Assembly: GCA_003558575.1 (NCBI GenBank)
Contig: PWPY01000058.1
Span: 1 to 7,350 of the forward strand
Length of the DNA stretch: 7,350 nucleotides
Reading direction: 5' to 3'
From: Desulfonatronovibrio sp.
Lineage (GTDB): Bacteria; Desulfobacterota; Desulfovibrionia; Desulfovibrionales; Desulfonatronovibrionaceae
A program made the position numbers and the translations under genes. Each line of letters starts with the position of its first letter. Positions within the stretch are counted from its first letter, which is position 1. Of this stretch, positions 7,026 to 7,350 are shown piece after piece. The notes beneath the pieces are model-generated. The model did not search any database and was not told the origin of the DNA. It was given only the letters and a program-made list of their open reading frames with translations.

Positions 7026-7124
7026 TAGGACAAGTCTACGTGCATGCTCTGATAGGAGTTTTAAGTCTGCCTGAATTATCAAGATTTCATTTACCAGTCT
7101 TCAGTATAAATGAAAAGAACTACT
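7026..7124. repeat. Dispersed intergenic repeat, copy C
   Basis: This is the third copy, with the same orientation and the boxes at 7036-7047, 7067-7077 and 7095-7103. Box spacing is 31 and 28 bp, one base longer in the first gap because of an extra T near 7060. It is more diverged than A and B, mostly between the boxes. Its tail keeps GAACTACT (7118-7125), matching GAACTATT of copy A and GGACTAAT of copy B. It lies just upstream of the antitoxin promoter and upstream of the phosphatase operon. Confidence 0.8.
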
Positions 7125-7143
7125 AAAGACCCATCAAGAAAAG

Positions 7144-7183
7144 TTGACATCGTATTGACTTTGTCATACATTTGCATTACATT
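7144..7183 (+). promoter_or_regulatory. Duplicated sigma-70-like promoter of the antitoxin gene
   Basis: TTGACA (7144-7149) is followed after 17 bp by TACATT (7167-7172). A second TTGACT (7155-7160) is followed after 17 bp by TACATT (7178-7183). The two promoters are offset by 11 bp, about one helical turn, so they present on the same face. Both give short leaders to the ATG at 7214. The -35 boxes are near consensus and the -10 boxes match four of six positions. Confidence 0.6.
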
Positions 7184-7192
7184 AAGTGTAAT
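7176..7192 (+). promoter_or_regulatory. Probable autoregulatory operator of the antitoxin operon
   Basis: ATTACA (7176-7181) and TGTAAT (7187-7192) are perfect 6-bp inverted arms around TTAAG. The palindrome covers the downstream -10 hexamer and sits 21 bp before the antitoxin start. RelB/DinJ-type antitoxins are ribbon-helix-helix repressors that bind such palindromes in their own promoters, so autorepression is the natural reading. Binding is inferred. Confidence 0.55.
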
Positions 7193-7213
7193 TCTTATTC
7201 AAGGAGATTAATA

Positions 7214-7350
7214 ATGTCAGCAAATTCTCTGGTGCAAGCCAGGATCGACCCGGAAATCAAAGAACGAGCAGCTGCTGTGCTGGAAAATATGGGGCTATCA
7301 GTCTCAGATGCAGTGCGCATCCTGTTGACCCGTGTTGCCCATGAAGGAGG
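7214..7350 (+). CDS. RelB/DinJ-family antitoxin, N-terminal part (cut by the window edge)
   Basis: The first 45 codons are visible, beginning MSANSLVQARIDPEIKERAA and continuing VLENMGLSVSDAVRILLTRVAHEG. This matches the DinJ/RelB ribbon-helix-helix N-terminus: the strand (LVQARID) pairs in the dimer and contacts the operator, and the helices (PEIKERAAAVLENMG and SVSDAVRILLTRVA) form the fold. By family knowledge the missing C-terminal part wraps and neutralises a RelE/YafQ-type mRNA endonuclease, normally encoded directly downstream. The start is secure: AAGGAG (7201-7206) lies 7 nt before the ATG. A duplicated promoter and a palindromic operator precede it. The toxin is outside the window, so whether the pair is complete is not known. 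I give no gene symbol because relB-like and dinJ-like cannot be separated from this fragment. Confidence 0.88.
   Translation, partial: MSANSLVQARIDPEIKERAAAVLENMGLSVSDAVRILLTRVAHEG

Larger units (their letters stand above)
6888..7213. other. Divergent intergenic region with repeat copy C and antitoxin promoter
   Basis: This gap separates the minus-strand phosphatase-kinase operon from the plus-strand antitoxin gene. It contains a consensus -35-like TTGACA on the minus strand at 6970-6965 without a good -10 at standard distance, repeat copy C (7026-7124), and the plus-strand promoter/operator (7144-7192). No gene is seen. Confidence 0.65.

Noticed and set aside
42..7124. CRISPR array
   Set aside because: The repeats are ~98 bp, diverged and more than 3 kb apart, with genes between them; no spacers of regular length.

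Overview
The window looks like a chromosomal accessory or signalling region of a mesophilic Gram-negative bacterium. A Desulfobacterota (former Deltaproteobacteria) host is my best guess. It rests on the large stand-alone hybrid histidine kinases, the N-terminus MAEKPTYEELQRRIQELEKA on a PAS protein (a style common in that group), and a Sec signal peptide on a periplasmic-type phosphatase. This taxonomic call is inference only.

Layout from left to right. (1) 1-169 is the 3' flank of the first kinase and holds copy A of a 98-bp dispersed repeat, part of which can form a Rho-independent terminator for that kinase. (2) 170-2269, minus strand: a soluble hybrid histidine kinase with a SnoaL/NTF2-like N-terminal domain, then PAS, HisKA, HATPase and receiver (REC). 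(3) 2270-2663: non-coding, with two palindromes and a strong hairpin. (4) 2664-3163, plus strand: two closely spaced small genes with good ribosome sites, a 57-aa Cys-containing protein and a 103-aa zinc-ribbon-like protein. This small operon is cut off at about 3147-3153. (5) 3136-3540, minus strand: the first ~130 residues of a PAS sensor protein, broken at the same junction. (6) 3541-3919: non-coding, with repeat copy B. (7) 3920-6226, minus strand: a membrane hybrid kinase (two TM helices, HisKA, HATPase, REC, Hpt) whose receiver carries an in-frame palindromic insertion. (8) 6237-6887, minus strand: an exported histidine-phosphatase-superfamily protein, 10 bp upstream of the kinase and probably co-transcribed with it. 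(9) 6888-7213: a divergent intergenic region with repeat copy C and a duplicated promoter with an operator. (10) 7214-7350, plus strand: the start of a RelB/DinJ-type antitoxin gene, cut by the window edge.

How the parts relate. Two independent phosphorelay sensors dominate. The second is paired with a periplasmic phosphatase, so a sensory unit with a periplasmic partner is plausible. The most striking unexplained structure is the dispersed repeat. Its three copies lie in the same orientation at 42, 3678 and 7026, in the gaps between transcription units, and share three conserved boxes at nearly invariant spacing. The repeats, the truncated operon, the decapitated PAS gene and the antitoxin gene all suggest a region shaped by repeated insertion and deletion. 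No rRNA, tRNA, CRISPR array or complete insertion sequence was seen.
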